NCBI GenBank assembly: GCA_964429795.1
Contig: CAYSCW010000011.1
Span: 1-64,000 of the forward strand
DNA length: 64,000 bases
Direction of reading: 5' to 3'
Source: CAYSCW01 sp964429795
GTDB taxonomy: Bacteria; Acidobacteriota; Aminicenantia; Aminicenantales; Aminicenantaceae
Positions 1 to 9,414 of this stretch are shown here, one piece after another; the first letter of the stretch is position 1, and each line of letters starts with the position of its first letter. A program made the translations under genes and the position numbers. The notes beneath the pieces are model-generated. The model saw only the letters and a program-made list of their open reading frames with translations. It was not told the DNA's origin and did not search any database.

Positions 1-374
1 GCAAGTGCGTAAAACTATGCGCCGATCCGTGCGTAAATTATCACGCCTCTGGACATCAAAAGGAGCTTTTTAAAATTTCTCAAAAAATTCTACGTGTAAT
101 CATTGCTTCACTTCAATCCGTGCCAATACAGAAAAGCCTTTTCGCTACTTGATCAAGGACAGCCTCTATTCTCTGCGTTATCTATAAAATAGTACTTTTA
201 ACACTCCGGAAGGGGAAAAGTAGATTAATATATGTGGGAAAAATCCTCTGACTCCCCAAAAAGGGGGATCCACTAGGTAAAATATAACCTGAGGAATATA
301 AGGTATTAGCTCGCTCAGTGTCCTTTTTCAATCCAGGAAAGCCAAGCCTTTAAGGTCTGTGGCTTCCACTGGTC
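1..374. other. Intergenic, no gene recognised
   Basis: No convincing coding sequence was found on either strand. The sequence is AT-rich. A 9-bp direct repeat GTGCGTAAA occurs at 5-13 and 29-37 (24-bp period). The minus-strand operon at 375-3097 ends into this region, and a weak GGAAGCC/GGCTTTCC pairing lies just past its last stop codon, but there is no clear T-tract to call a terminator. Confidence 0.4.
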
Positions 375-968
375 TTAAAATGAATATCCTAAACCTATCC
401 CCGCTTGAATTCCCCCTAAATCAGCCTTGATTTTTTGAGGCTTCACCTCGCAATAACTATAATTAATTGATGCATCAATTAGAAATCCTCCAGCTATTCT
501 GAAATAACATCCTATTTCTCCAATAATACCTATTCCTGTTCCATCAGCTAATCCAATTGGATTTTTCTCTTTGTAAACATAAACCACTGGTCCAAATCCT
601 ATGTAAGGATTAATTCCGTTCTTTTGAATTCTAAGTTTTATTCCTCCTCCTAAAGGAATTAAAGTCATCTGAGTCTCTTCTTTGGAAAAAGGGAGATTCC
701 CCTTTTTGGAATAATAATTTCCAATTAACCATAAATCTATGAATCTCCACAGCTTTATATTTATCTCTCCACTAATCATTATTCCTTCGCCATAAAGATC
801 CTTAAATGACTGCTCAGAAGGACTAAAATAATTGGCTCCTACTTTAAAATAATTATTTCTAATCTTGGTTGGCTCTGCTTTTTCTTCCTGGCATAATAAT
901 CCAGATACAGAAAAGGAAAGTAAGATCACTAAAAGAATCATTCTTATCATATTTAAATATTTAATCAT
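375..968 (-). CDS. Small outer-membrane beta-barrel protein
   Basis: The 197-residue product has an N-terminal signal peptide (hydrophobic run about residues 8-24, followed by QEE). Alternating hydrophobic/aromatic strands and glycine-rich turns follow, and it ends in a terminal Phe (GLGYSF), as expected for a BamA-inserted beta-barrel of about eight strands. GGGAG lies 8 nt before the ATG. It starts 17 nt after the C10 peptidase stop, so the two are probably one transcript. Function is not identifiable. A porin-like or OmpW/OmpA-type surface protein that accompanies or anchors the peptidase is possible. Base composition is AT-rich like the peptidase and unlike genes from 3.7 kb onward. Confidence 0.7.
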   Translation of the reverse strand: MIKYLNMIRMILLVILLSFSVSGLLCQEEKAEPTKIRNNYFKVGANYFSPSEQSFKDLYGEGIMISGEINIKLWRFIDLWLIGNYYSKKGNLPFSKEETQMTLIPLGGGIKLRIQKNGINPYIGFGPVVYVYKEKNPIGLADGTGIGIIGEIGCYFRIAGGFLIDASINYSYCEVKPQKIKADLGGIQAGIGLGYSF

Positions 969-985
969 CTTATCTACTCCCTAGA

Positions 986-3097
986 TTATTGAACTTCTAA
1001 GTATGCGGACTCTCCTTCTCTGTCTCCTTCATCAACAGCCTTTATCACATAAGAATATTTTTCATCTTTTCCTACGTTCAAATGCCAGTATTCAGAGGTG
1101 TCTGCGTTTACTTCCGCCAATAAAGCCCAATTCTCTCCATCTTTCTGATAGATTCTATATTTGCTTATACCTATGTTTAGATCATTAGGTTGCCAGGTCA
1201 AAACATTTATGTACTGTTCCAATAAAACTGAACTGTTATTTTCTTTCCTTCCCAAAAGACCCACAGGAGCATGCGGAATTCGGATAAGATTAATTTGATC
1301 TTGGCTAGTCTGATTTCTTGTGTCATAAACAACAGCTTTTACAGTGTATGTTCCGTTATAAATTTTATTGGTCCCCCAATTGAATATATGGGGCGACGCC
1401 TGGGTTGTTTTACTGAGTCCTCCGTTTACATAAAATTGAACTTTTTTTATTCCGAAGTCATCACTCACACTAGTTTTAATGGCTACTATTCCATAAACGT
1501 TAGCCCCTGATGATGGGGATGTAATAGAAATCTTTGGCGGTTGATCTACTGTAACTTGTATTGAATGTTCAGCCGTCTGATTTATCGTGTCATAGGCCCT
1601 GGCTTTTAAAACGTGTGTTCCGCTTGAAGACTTTGTTGTATCCCAATTCCATTCATATGGTTGACTGTTATCCGTAGCTTTTAGGGCATTATCTATATAA
1701 AATTCTACTTTAGTTATTCCCTTATCATCAGTAGCGTTGGCTTTTATAGTAATTATTTTACCAACAACATCTCCATTTTGTGGAGAAGTTATTGAAACTG
1801 AAGGTGGCTGATCCGCAGCAGCTGGGACTATATCAATGACAGCGTGTTGCCAAAAGGTAGATGAAAAATCATAATAGTCACCGACTATGATATTATCTAA
1901 TGTATAATAAGCATCATAATATCCTCCCCACCCCATATTAATATGTACTTGCTTTAATTCATCCGTTATTAAGTAGCCATCTACTACAACAGCATGTCCA
2001 ATTTCCTCATTATCTTGTAGATCATATCCATAAATAGCTAATTCAAGAGGTCTTAACAAATCTCTTTGATTCTTTAATACATTAAACCATTGGTCAGCAT
2101 TGCTATAGTCCATTCTCCAAACAACCTTTACTGCATCTGAATATTTGAAATATGTTTTTAGTGCATCATCTACATAATATACATATGCACCAGATCCTTC
2201 TGTACCATAGCCCATATCAATAGAAACTCCCACTTCGTAACATAGTTCTGCAACTGCATCTTTTTCTTTATTTGTGTCATATTCCCATGTATTATTTGGC
2301 ATATAATCCCAGTCATAGGAATCACCAAAACTAGCAGAAAGAGTTTTAGATCCGTTGCTCCAATAATAAGAATGACTTCCTTTTCCCTCCTTTGGCCACT
2401 TATAATATCTCATTATTTGTGCCATAGAGGTAGCAGTACATCCCACATAACATCGTTTTCCTCCTAATATAGGACACCAATTCCAATAAGGATCGCCTTG
2501 ATTCCATTTGGTGCTTAATAAAGGGCGAGCTTGGGTTGATTCTAATTTATTGCTAAACTCATCTGTTAACACAAAATTTCTTCTATCATTTCTTTCTAGC
2601 TCTGGTATTAAATCGAATTTCTCCTCTAAAAGTGCTGTCTCAAGTTCTAAATTGATAAATTTATTCCATTGATTAGAGTTTATTTCAAAAGCTTCTTCTA
2701 ATTCTTCTGATTCTCCAAAGTTATATTCCTCAAGAAAATCAAATGCAGCTCTTAGCTCTTCCAACACTGCATACTCAAATCCTTCAGATGTAGTATTAAA
2801 ATCAGAAACTACTGAAAATGATTTTATTGGAGGATATTCTTTATATAGAGGAATCAGGATGTGCCCTCTGGGATTCAGATGGTAAATCACGCAAAGTGGC
2901 TGTTGCCTATAATTAACTTGCTCAATGAATTTTATTTGATAACTGCCTAACTTCCCCTCTAAAGGGATTCTATTGATATAGAAGAGCCAATTTGTAGCAA
3001 GATAATTGGATTCCCCCTCAGAGACCAAAGTCAGATCATAAGAGAACAGAGCAATAGGCAAAATGAAAAGAAAATAGAATATGGATATTTTTTTCAT
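986..3097 (-). CDS. Secreted C10 (streptopain-type) cysteine peptidase with Ig-like and FN3 domains
   Basis: This is a papain-fold endopeptidase predicted to be exported. The start MKKIS at 3097 is preferred over the upstream in-frame codon at 3112 because AGGGGGGA sits just before it. A signal peptide covers about residues 1-20, followed by a propeptide-like region to about 190. The C10 catalytic domain spans about 190-430, with the nucleophile in VGCTATSMAQIM (Cys near 220) and the catalytic His in IGHAVVVDGY (near 365). Two bacterial Ig-like domains (each starting PPxxSITSP) and a C-terminal fibronectin-III-like domain follow. The tail domains probably mediate surface or substrate attachment. 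The gene is AT-rich relative to the rest of the window, suggesting transfer. It is co-directional with the downstream barrel gene. Confidence 0.88.
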   Translation of the reverse strand: MKKISIFYFLFILPIALFSYDLTLVSEGESNYLATNWLFYINRIPLEGKLGSYQIKFIEQVNYRQQPLCVIYHLNPRGHILIPLYKEYPPIKSFSVVSDFNTTSEGFEYAVLEELRAAFDFLEEYNFGESEELEEAFEINSNQWNKFINLELETALLEEKFDLIPELERNDRRNFVLTDEFSNKLESTQARPLLSTKWNQGDPYWNWCPILGGKRCYVGCTATSMAQIMRYYKWPKEGKGSHSYYWSNGSKTLSASFGDSYDWDYMPNNTWEYDTNKEKDAVAELCYEVGVSIDMGYGTEGSGAYVYYVDDALKTYFKYSDAVKVVWRMDYSNADQWFNVLKNQRDLLRPLELAIYGYDLQDNEEIGHAVVVDGYLITDELKQVHINMGWGGYYDAYYTLDNIIVGDYYDFSSTFWQHAVIDIVPAAADQPPSVSITSPQNGDVVGKIITIKANATDDKGITKVEFYIDNALKATDNSQPYEWNWDTTKSSSGTHVLKARAYDTINQTAEHSIQVTVDQPPKISITSPSSGANVYGIVAIKTSVSDDFGIKKVQFYVNGGLSKTTQASPHIFNWGTNKIYNGTYTVKAVVYDTRNQTSQDQINLIRIPHAPVGLLGRKENNSSVLLEQYINVLTWQPNDLNIGISKYRIYQKDGENWALLAEVNADTSEYWHLNVGKDEKYSYVIKAVDEGDREGESAYLEVQ

Positions 3098-3428
3098 ATA
3101 TTCCCCCCTCATTGATCCGCTACAATTGCATATTTATATCAAGGAGATTCTTAAGTCAAGCTTCTTAATGAAATGTTCTTTTTTGTCCTATTATGTCGCA
3201 CAACCCGGCCTCTTCTCACCAAATTGCTTATTAGGATAGAATAAGAAATGCTCAATTCCTGAAAATGTTTTGAGTGATTGAGGAGAAAGGGCAAACTAGA
3301 TAGTTCTATTCTTGTATTACGCTTGTCCACAAAAATCCGTGTGGACACGGTGTGGACAAAATGACTAAAAATGACTCAGTTTAATTGACTCAGGCTAAAA
3401 CAAAATTAGTGTTTTTCAGGGGAAGGAG
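3098..3428. other. Intergenic region upstream of the C10 peptidase
   Basis: No supported gene. It should hold the promoter of the minus-strand peptidase operon. Short direct repeats are visible near 3340-3395: GTGTGGACA twice, and TGACTCAG twice at 14-bp spacing. Their role is unknown. Confidence 0.35.
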
Positions 3429-3504
3429 TGGTGGAGCTGAGGGGATTTGAACCCCCGACCTCTTGACTGCCAGTCAAGCACTCTCCCAACTGAGCTACAG
3501 CCCC
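3429..3504 (-). tRNA. tRNA-Ala (anticodon GGC)
   Basis: A complete cloverleaf reads on the minus strand. The acceptor stem GGGGCTG pairs with CAGCTCC and contains the G3:U70 wobble that is the alanine identity element. The D-stem is GCTC/GAGT. The anticodon stem CTTGA/TCAAG encloses loop CTGGCAG, giving anticodon GGC. The T-arm has GGGGG-TTCAAAT-CCCCT, the discriminator base is A73, and CCA is encoded in the DNA (3431-3429). Length with CCA is 76 nt. Confidence 0.97.
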
Positions 3505-3698
3505 ACCGGGTGTTCTCCATATTACAAGAAGACATTCTTCCAGTCAAGACGATTGCAGTCCTTTCTTGATAAGAAACTCAGGTTTAAGCCCGATCTAAGT
3601 CTAATAAATAAAGGAGTATACATATTTCTTATAAAATTAATAGTTTTGTTAAAAATTGGAGGAAAATATGTTACAATAAAAAAGCAAAGGAAAAAATT

Positions 3699-5609
3699 AT
3701 GCCTAGAGCAAAAAAGCCACAAAGATCATATAGAAACATCCTTTTCTGGATTGCCGCGGGCATTGTCATCATCATTCTCTGGAGTCTTCTGCAGGCACCG
3801 GGAGCAGTCAAGAAAGAGGTCAATTTCAGCCAATTCATGACAGAAGTTGAGAGCAATAATGTGGGGGAAGTCACCATCTCTGGAAACCAGATCAAGGGAA
3901 AATACACCGACGGCACTGATTTTAAAACGGTTTCTCCTTCCCAATTCGACGATTTGGTTAAAATCCTTCGCGAACACAAAGTCAACATCACGGTCAAAGA
4001 TACCTCCCGAAGCCCTTGGTTTTCTTACCTTTTCACCTGGTTTCCCATCATCCTCCTCATCCTCTTCTGGGTCTTCTTCATGCGGCAGATGCAGGCTGGC
4101 GGCAACAAGGCTCTCTCTTTCGGTAAAAGCCGGGCCAAGCTCTTCTCGGGCATCCAAAAAAAAATTACCTTCAAAGATGTGGCCGGAGTGGAAGAGGCCA
4201 AGGAAGAGCTCCAGGAGATCATCGGATTTCTCAAGGATCCCCAAAAATTCCAGAAACTGGGTGGCCGTATCCCCAAGGGAGTCATCCTGGTGGGAGCACC
4301 AGGGACTGGAAAAACTCTTCTTGCCCGTGCTGTAGCAGGAGAAGCTGACGTGCCCTTCTTCTCTATCAGCGGCTCTGACTTTGTGGAGATGTTTGTCGGA
4401 GTCGGCGCATCCCGGGTGAGAGATCTCTTCGACCAGGGAAAAAAGCATGCGCCCTGCCTGATTTTCATCGATGAGATCGATGCAGTAGGAAGGCAGAGAG
4501 GCGCAGGCCTGGGAGGAGGACACGACGAGCGCGAGCAGACTCTCAACCAGCTCCTGGTGGAGATGGATGGCTTCGACTCCAACGAAGGCGTCATCCTCAT
4601 CGCTGCCACAAACAGGCCCGATATCCTAGACAGCGCCCTGCTTCGGCCCGGGAGGTTCGACCGCAGAATCGTGGTCAACATGCCCGATGTTAAAGGACGT
4701 GAGTACATCCTCAAGGTCCATGTGAGGAAAATACCTCTTGCCAAGGATGTGGATTTAGGTGTCACAGCCCGTTCCACGCCCGGGTTTTCAGGCGCTGATC
4801 TGGCTAACTTGGTCAATGAGGCAGCCCTTCTTGCCGCCCGTAAAAGCCAGGATAGCGTGACCATGGAGGATTTTGAATACGCCAAAGACAAAGTCCTGAT
4901 GGGAGTGGAAAGGAAGAGCATGATCATCAGCGAGGAGGAAAAAAGAAGCACAGCCTATCATGAAGCCGGTCACGCCATGGCAGCATCCCTCCTTCCTCAG
5001 GCTGATCCCATTCATAAAGTCACCATCATTCCTAGAGGACTGGCTTTGGGTCTAACCCAGCAACTTCCCCTTGATGACCGTTACACCTATTCCAAAGAGT
5101 ATCTTGAAGCCCAGCTTTCTGTCCTCTTGGCAGGACGGGTAGCAGAGAATCTCCTGCTCGACAAGACAACCACAGGCGCAGCCAATGACTTCGAGAAAGC
5201 CACTGAAATTGCGCGCAAGATGGTCTGTCAGTGGGGCATGTCAGACTTAGGCCCCTTGACTTTTGGTGAAAAGGACGACTTGGTCTTCCTGGGCAGAGAC
5301 CTGACCATGCATAAGAATTTCAGCGAAAAAACCTCGGAGATGATAGACGCAGAGGTTAAAAAGATCATCACCCGTAACTTCGACAGAGCCAAAGACCTGC
5401 TGGAAAAAAACAAAGATAAACTGATCAAGATTGCAGAGGCTCTGCTTGATAAAGAGGTGTTGACATCAGAGGAAATAGATAAAATCCTCCAAATTAAGAA
5501 AGAAGCCAAAGAAAAAAAGATATCCAAGGCATCCAACACCAAACCGGAGAAGAAAAAAGAGTCCAAGGGCCCCCAGCCCTTAAAAGAACCGAAATTAGTC
5601 AAAGTATAA
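3699..5609 (+). CDS. ftsH: ATP-dependent zinc metalloprotease FtsH
   Basis: This is a membrane-anchored AAA+ protease that degrades misfolded membrane proteins and short-lived regulators. Two N-terminal membrane helices (about residues 13-30 and 107-128) flank a periplasmic segment. The AAA+ module has Walker A GAPGTGKT (about 199), Walker B LIFIDEID, and the second region of homology with ATNRPDILDSALLRPGRFDR. The M41 zinc site is HEAGH at about residue 421. Length 636 is normal, with a lysine-rich C-tail. AAAGGAAA precedes the ATG. It heads the run folP-cdaA-cdaR-glmM; the next gene starts 2 nt after its stop, so transcription and probably translation are coupled. Confidence 0.98.
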   Translation: MPRAKKPQRSYRNILFWIAAGIVIIILWSLLQAPGAVKKEVNFSQFMTEVESNNVGEVTISGNQIKGKYTDGTDFKTVSPSQFDDLVKILREHKVNITVKDTSRSPWFSYLFTWFPIILLILFWVFFMRQMQAGGNKALSFGKSRAKLFSGIQKKITFKDVAGVEEAKEELQEIIGFLKDPQKFQKLGGRIPKGVILVGAPGTGKTLLARAVAGEADVPFFSISGSDFVEMFVGVGASRVRDLFDQGKKHAPCLIFIDEIDAVGRQRGAGLGGGHDEREQTLNQLLVEMDGFDSNEGVILIAATNRPDILDSALLRPGRFDRRIVVNMPDVKGREYILKVHVRKIPLAKDVDLGVTARSTPGFSGADLANLVNEAALLAARKSQDSVTMEDFEYAKDKVLMGVERKSMIISEEEKRSTAYHEAGHAMAASLLPQADPIHKVTIIPRGLALGLTQQLPLDDRYTYSKEYLEAQLSVLLAGRVAENLLLDKTTTGAANDFEKATEIARKMVCQWGMSDLGPLTFGEKDDLVFLGRDLTMHKNFSEKTSEMIDAEVKKIITRNFDRAKDLLEKNKDKLIKIAEALLDKEVLTSEEIDKILQIKKEAKEKKISKASNTKPEKKKESKGPQPLKEPKLVKV

Positions 5610-5611
5610 AG

Positions 5612-6511
5612 GTGAGAAAACGGGTTACGCTTCAGATAAACAATAAAGATTATCTTCTCGGCCAGAGAACCTGGTTGATGGGGGTTCTCAATGTTACACC
5701 TGATTCTTTCTCAGATGGCGGCCTCTATTTTGATCAAGAGAAAGCCATTGCCCGCGCTCTGGAGCTGGCCGAAGAGGGTGCTGACATCATCGACGTGGGT
5801 GGGGAAAGCAGCCGGCCTGGCTCAGATCCCATCCCTGAAAATGAAGAACTCAGACGGGTTATTCCTGTTATCTCGGAGTTAAAGAAGAAAACCAGGGCCT
5901 TCATCTCCATCGACACCACAAAAGCAGAGGTGGCTGAAGCAGCCATTGATGCGGGGGCGGATATGGTCAATGACATAAGCGCCTTGCGGTTTGACTCCCG
6001 CATGGCCTCTCTCATCGCTCAGAAAGATATTCCTGCCGTCCTGATGCACATGAAAGGCTCTCCCAAGGATATGCAAGACAACCCCCACTATGATGACGTA
6101 GTCGGTGAAGTGAAAGCATTTCTCAGGGAAAGGATCCGGGCAGCTCAATCCTGCGGCATCAAAAAAGAAAAGATTATCGTCGATCCTGGAATCGGCTTTG
6201 GGAAAAGATTCGAGGATAACCTCGCCTTGATTAACAGATTGCAAGAGCTGGCAGATCTGGATCAGCCCTTACTCATAGGTGCTTCCCGTAAGTCTTTTAT
6301 CGGAAGAATCTTGAATCTTCCTCCTCAAGAAAGGGTGGAGGGAACCATAGCCTCTGCCATATTAAGCATCCTTCATGGAGCACACATTCTAAGAGTCCAT
6401 GACGTCAAGGCGGTTAAAAGAGCCATCCTGGTGGCAGAATCCATCGCAGATGATGGCTCCACATCTCCTTCCGGAGAAAGCCCAGAGGAAAAGATAAACT
6501 ATGTTTGCTAA
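5612..6511 (+). CDS. folP: Dihydropteroate synthase
   Basis: FolP condenses p-aminobenzoate with hydroxymethyl-dihydropterin diphosphate to give dihydropteroate in folate synthesis (cytoplasm). The TIM-barrel signatures are present: MGVLNVTPDSFSDGG near the N-terminus, IDVGGESSRPG, SIDTTKAEVA, DPGIGFGK, and GASRKSF, with a late RVHDV that carries conserved phosphate-binding residues. The start is GTG, 2 nt beyond the ftsH stop, with AAAGG overlapping that stop. The C-terminus overlaps the cdaA start by 11 nt. Length 299 is slightly long, because of about 15 extra residues at the C-terminus. Sulfonamide target family. Confidence 0.97.
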   Translation: MRKRVTLQINNKDYLLGQRTWLMGVLNVTPDSFSDGGLYFDQEKAIARALELAEEGADIIDVGGESSRPGSDPIPENEELRRVIPVISELKKKTRAFISIDTTKAEVAEAAIDAGADMVNDISALRFDSRMASLIAQKDIPAVLMHMKGSPKDMQDNPHYDDVVGEVKAFLRERIRAAQSCGIKKEKIIVDPGIGFGKRFEDNLALINRLQELADLDQPLLIGASRKSFIGRILNLPPQERVEGTIASAILSILHGAHILRVHDVKAVKRAILVAESIADDGSTSPSGESPEEKINYVC

Positions 6512-7268
6512 CATCATAAACGCTCTATCCCGCTTCTCGATCGCAGACTTCATAGATATCCTGCTGGTGACCATGATCCTCTATTCATTCTTCCGTCTGA
6601 TTAAGGACACCAAGGCCTACCAGATGGCAATCGGCCTGGGGATTGTGGGGCTCTTTTTCCTGATCACCCAGTGGGGTAATTTTATGGTCTCTCACTGGAT
6701 TATTAAAAATTTCATCACCTATCTGATCATCGCCATCATCGTCCTCTTCCAGGTGGAAATAAGAAGGTTCTTGACTTCTATCGGAGCCCGCGGCTTCAAA
6801 AGGCCTCTCTCCCTCAGGTCTTTCAAAGAAAAGCTGGAGGATATCTATCTGGCCGTGGATTATCTAGCATCCAAAAAGATCGGCGCCCTGATTGCCATCG
6901 AGAAAGAGATCTCCTTGAAAAGCTATGCAGACCGGGGCACAAAACTCGATGCTGTGATTTCAAAGGATATTCTGGCTTCCATCTTTTTTCCCCACTCTCC
7001 CCTTCACGACGGAGCAGTCATCATTCAAGGAAACAAAATCCTGGCGGCTGGAAGCCTCCTCCCTCTTCCCGCTTCCCATCGGTTGGGAGAAAAGTTCATG
7101 ACCCGAACTCGCCACCTGGCCGCCATCGGCCTCTCCCAAGAGACAGATGCTGCCGTGATCGTCATTTCGGAGGAGACAGGAACCGTTTCCCTGGCCATCA
7201 GGGGCAATCTGCAAAGGGATCTCGATAAAGACCAACTCAAGGAACGATTGATTAACTATTTGAAATAA
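6501..7268 (+). CDS. cdaA: Membrane diadenylate cyclase CdaA
   Basis: CdaA makes cyclic di-AMP from two ATP. Three membrane helices occupy about residues 12-95 and are followed by a DisA_N (DAC) domain. The DGA motif is visible in LHDGAVII (Asp about 170). The second signature, usually RHR, reads TRHLAAIG here (residues 204-206 R-H-L), a substitution at a nucleotide-contacting position. The rest of the block, including the downstream SEETG, is intact, so activity is likely but not assured. The gene sits in the widespread cdaA-cdaR-glmM arrangement, overlaps folP by 11 nt, and is 2 nt from cdaR. Confidence 0.94.
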   Translation: MFANIINALSRFSIADFIDILLVTMILYSFFRLIKDTKAYQMAIGLGIVGLFFLITQWGNFMVSHWIIKNFITYLIIAIIVLFQVEIRRFLTSIGARGFKRPLSLRSFKEKLEDIYLAVDYLASKKIGALIAIEKEISLKSYADRGTKLDAVISKDILASIFFPHSPLHDGAVIIQGNKILAAGSLLPLPASHRLGEKFMTRTRHLAAIGLSQETDAAVIVISEETGTVSLAIRGNLQRDLDKDQLKERLINYLK

Positions 7269-7270
7269 AA

Positions 7271-7984
7271 ATGAAAAGAATTATTAGGAATATCTTTCTG
7301 AGAAATTGGGGACTGAAACTTTTTTCTCTTCTTCTTGCCCTGGTCCTCTGGCTTACTCTCATCCCAGAAGAAAAAATCTTTTCTGAAAAAACTCTGACCG
7401 TTCCTCTGGAGCTTCATAACATACCCGCACAAATGGAACTGGTGGAAAGACCTCCTTCCACTGTGGATGTCAAAATAAGGGCACCCCAAAGAACTCTTAA
7501 CCAGTTCACCTCTGTGGCGGTTCATGCAGCCTTAAACCTGGAGAGGGCTAGTGTAGAACAGACGGAATACCCTCTCAACAAGAACATGATCAGCCTGCCC
7601 TCTGGAGGAAAAGTCATAGATATCTACCCCAGCCAGATTAATCTGAGGCTGGAGAGGACAAAAGAAGTCATGCTGCAAGTGGAACCAAGCATAACCGGGG
7701 AACTCCCACAAGGCTTCAAGCTGGAAAAAATAGAAGTTATCCCAAACGAAGTTCCTATCAAGGGGCCGGAAAGCAAGGTAAAGGAAACATTTAAAGTCAG
7801 AACAAGTCCCATCGATCTCTCTTCCCTGACCCAATCAAAAGAGTTCGAGGCAGACCTAATCCTACCCAGCCCTGATTTGAAGCTGGCCTCCCAGACAAAG
7901 GTCAAGGTTCGGGTTGTGCTCTCTGAAGAAAAAGATAAAAAGACAGAAGAACAAAACAACAAGAAGAAAAAGAACAAGAAATAA
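7271..7984 (+). CDS. cdaR: YbbR-domain regulator of CdaA
   Basis: This 237-residue protein has one N-terminal membrane helix (about 12-30, LKLFSLLLALVLWLTL) and extracytoplasmic YbbR repeats of beta-rich sequence; motifs such as PSTVDVKIRAP and IYPSQINLRLERT are typical. In Firmicutes, CdaR binds CdaA and modulates its activity. Here the assignment rests on the domain pattern plus its place between cdaA and glmM. The last ~20 residues are almost all Lys, Glu and Asn (low complexity). Confidence 0.87.
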   Translation: MKRIIRNIFLRNWGLKLFSLLLALVLWLTLIPEEKIFSEKTLTVPLELHNIPAQMELVERPPSTVDVKIRAPQRTLNQFTSVAVHAALNLERASVEQTEYPLNKNMISLPSGGKVIDIYPSQINLRLERTKEVMLQVEPSITGELPQGFKLEKIEVIPNEVPIKGPESKVKETFKVRTSPIDLSSLTQSKEFEADLILPSPDLKLASQTKVKVRVVLSEEKDKKTEEQNNKKKKNKK

Positions 7985-7993
7985 TATTCTTCC

Positions 7994-8021
7994 TTGAAAC
8001 AGAGCTATTTTTGGCTATAAT
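7994..8021 (+). promoter_or_regulatory. Sigma-70-type promoter for glmM
   Basis: TTGAAA (7994-7999) and TATAAT (8016-8021) are separated by 16 bp in the 68-nt gap between cdaR and glmM. This allows glmM expression independent of the ftsH-cdaR transcript. Seen by eye only. Confidence 0.55.
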
Positions 8022-8052
8022 TTATCTTTAATCCAAATCCTTTTATCTTAAA

Positions 8053-9393
8053 ATGGAAAAACTCTTCGGCACAGACGGAATAAGAGCCATCGCCGGTCAA
8101 TTCCCTCTTGACTACTCCTCCATCTGGACACTGGGAAAAGCTCTGGTGGAGCTTCTCCAAGAGCAGGGCCTTGCTCCAAGAATAATCATAGGGAGGGATA
8201 CCCGGGAGTCGGGAGCCTGGATCGAACAAGCCCTGTCCCAAGGAATAAGAAAAGGGCATGGACATGTTGTCAGTACAGGAATTATCCCCACCTCTGCGGT
8301 CTCTTTTCTGACTAAAAAACATGGTTTCTCTGCGGGGATAGTTATCTCTGCCTCTCACAATCCTTATCAGGATAACGGAATCAAGATTTTCTCTTCAAAA
8401 GGCATAAAAATATCCGAGACATGGGAAGACAGGCTGGAAGAGGCCATTCATAAGGGGCTGATGAGCGTCGAGCAGGAAAAAATCGAAGTCACCCCCTCTT
8501 CCTCTTTCGGACAGGATTATGTGGGTTTTCTCAAGAGCCGCTTTCCCCCTATCAAACTTCCACGCAGCATTAAGCTGGTTCTGGACTGCTCCAACGGAGC
8601 CAGCTGTTTCTATGCTCCCAAAATATTTCAAGATTTAGGCTTTGAGGTTGTTACCATCGCCGATTCTCCTGATGGAAAAAACATAAATGATCGATGCGGT
8701 TCCCTTTATCCTGAACGTTTGGCCGAGGAAGTGGTCAAAAATAAGGCTCACATAGGCATTGCCTACGATGGAGATGCCGACAGGACAATCTGGGTGGATG
8801 AAGGAGGAAGGATTCTCAACGGCGACCATACTCTCTTTGTCCTCTCTCAGTTCATGAAGGATAGGGGAAAGCTTAAATCAGACTATGTGGTGGCGACAAC
8901 CATGAGTAATGTGGGGCTTGAGAAAGCCCTGGAAAGTTTCGGGCTTAAGCTCTTCCGGACTCAAGTTGGGGACAAATATGTTCTTGAACAGATGATAAAA
9001 TTGAAGGCTAACCTGGGCGGTGAACAGTCCGGACACACCATCTTCCTGGATGATTGCCCCACAGGAGACGGAATCCTGACCAGCATAAAAATGCTCGAAG
9101 TTATGGCCACCCACGATGTTTCCCTTTCAGAGCTTGTCAACGATTACCAAGAATTTCCCCAGATTCTGTTGAATGTCAGGGTGGACAGAAAGGATAACTT
9201 TAATCTCTATCCTGAAATCACTGAAACTGTCGAGGGAATAAAAAGAGAATTGGGCAGCTCTGGACGCTTAAACCTTCGCTATTCAGGCACTGAGCCGGTC
9301 GCCCGGATCATGATCGAAGGCGAGGACAAAGGTCAGATTGAAAGTTTGGCCCATAAACTCGCCCGCCTCATCGAGCAACATTTGGGAAAGTAA
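8053..9393 (+). CDS. glmM: Phosphoglucosamine mutase
   Basis: GlmM interconverts glucosamine-6-phosphate and glucosamine-1-phosphate for peptidoglycan and LPS precursor synthesis. The N-terminus LFGTDGIRAIAGQFP is diagnostic. The phosphoserine loop is ISASHNPYQDNG (Ser101). The metal loop is YDGDADRT, the sugar loop GGEQSGH, and the phosphate-binding loop RYSGTEPVARIM. Length 446 is standard. Its link to cdaA-cdaR is conserved, and in other bacteria GlmM binds and restrains CdaA, connecting cell-wall precursor flux with c-di-AMP. It is followed after 21 nt by pdxJ. Confidence 0.98.
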   Translation: MEKLFGTDGIRAIAGQFPLDYSSIWTLGKALVELLQEQGLAPRIIIGRDTRESGAWIEQALSQGIRKGHGHVVSTGIIPTSAVSFLTKKHGFSAGIVISASHNPYQDNGIKIFSSKGIKISETWEDRLEEAIHKGLMSVEQEKIEVTPSSSFGQDYVGFLKSRFPPIKLPRSIKLVLDCSNGASCFYAPKIFQDLGFEVVTIADSPDGKNINDRCGSLYPERLAEEVVKNKAHIGIAYDGDADRTIWVDEGGRILNGDHTLFVLSQFMKDRGKLKSDYVVATTMSNVGLEKALESFGLKLFRTQVGDKYVLEQMIKLKANLGGEQSGHTIFLDDCPTGDGILTSIKMLEVMATHDVSLSELVNDYQEFPQILLNVRVDRKDNFNLYPEITETVEGIKRELGSSGRLNLRYSGTEPVARIMIEGEDKGQIESLAHKLARLIEQHLGK

Positions 9394-9414
9394 AAGGGGA
9401 AAGGAGGAAAAAAA

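Noticed and set aside
1..374. Possible CRISPR or transposon end from the GTGCGTAAA repeat
   Set aside because: Only two short copies, no spacers, no inverted ends, no transposase frame.
3670..3682. Three-codon ORF (GGAGG then ATG TTA CAA TAA) before ftsH
   Set aside because: Too short to support; the AT-rich leader makes such a match likely by chance.
4025..4951. Long minus-strand open frames opposite ftsH
   Set aside because: They mirror the codon pattern of a strongly conserved plus-strand gene and are rich in Ser/Arg, as shadow frames are.
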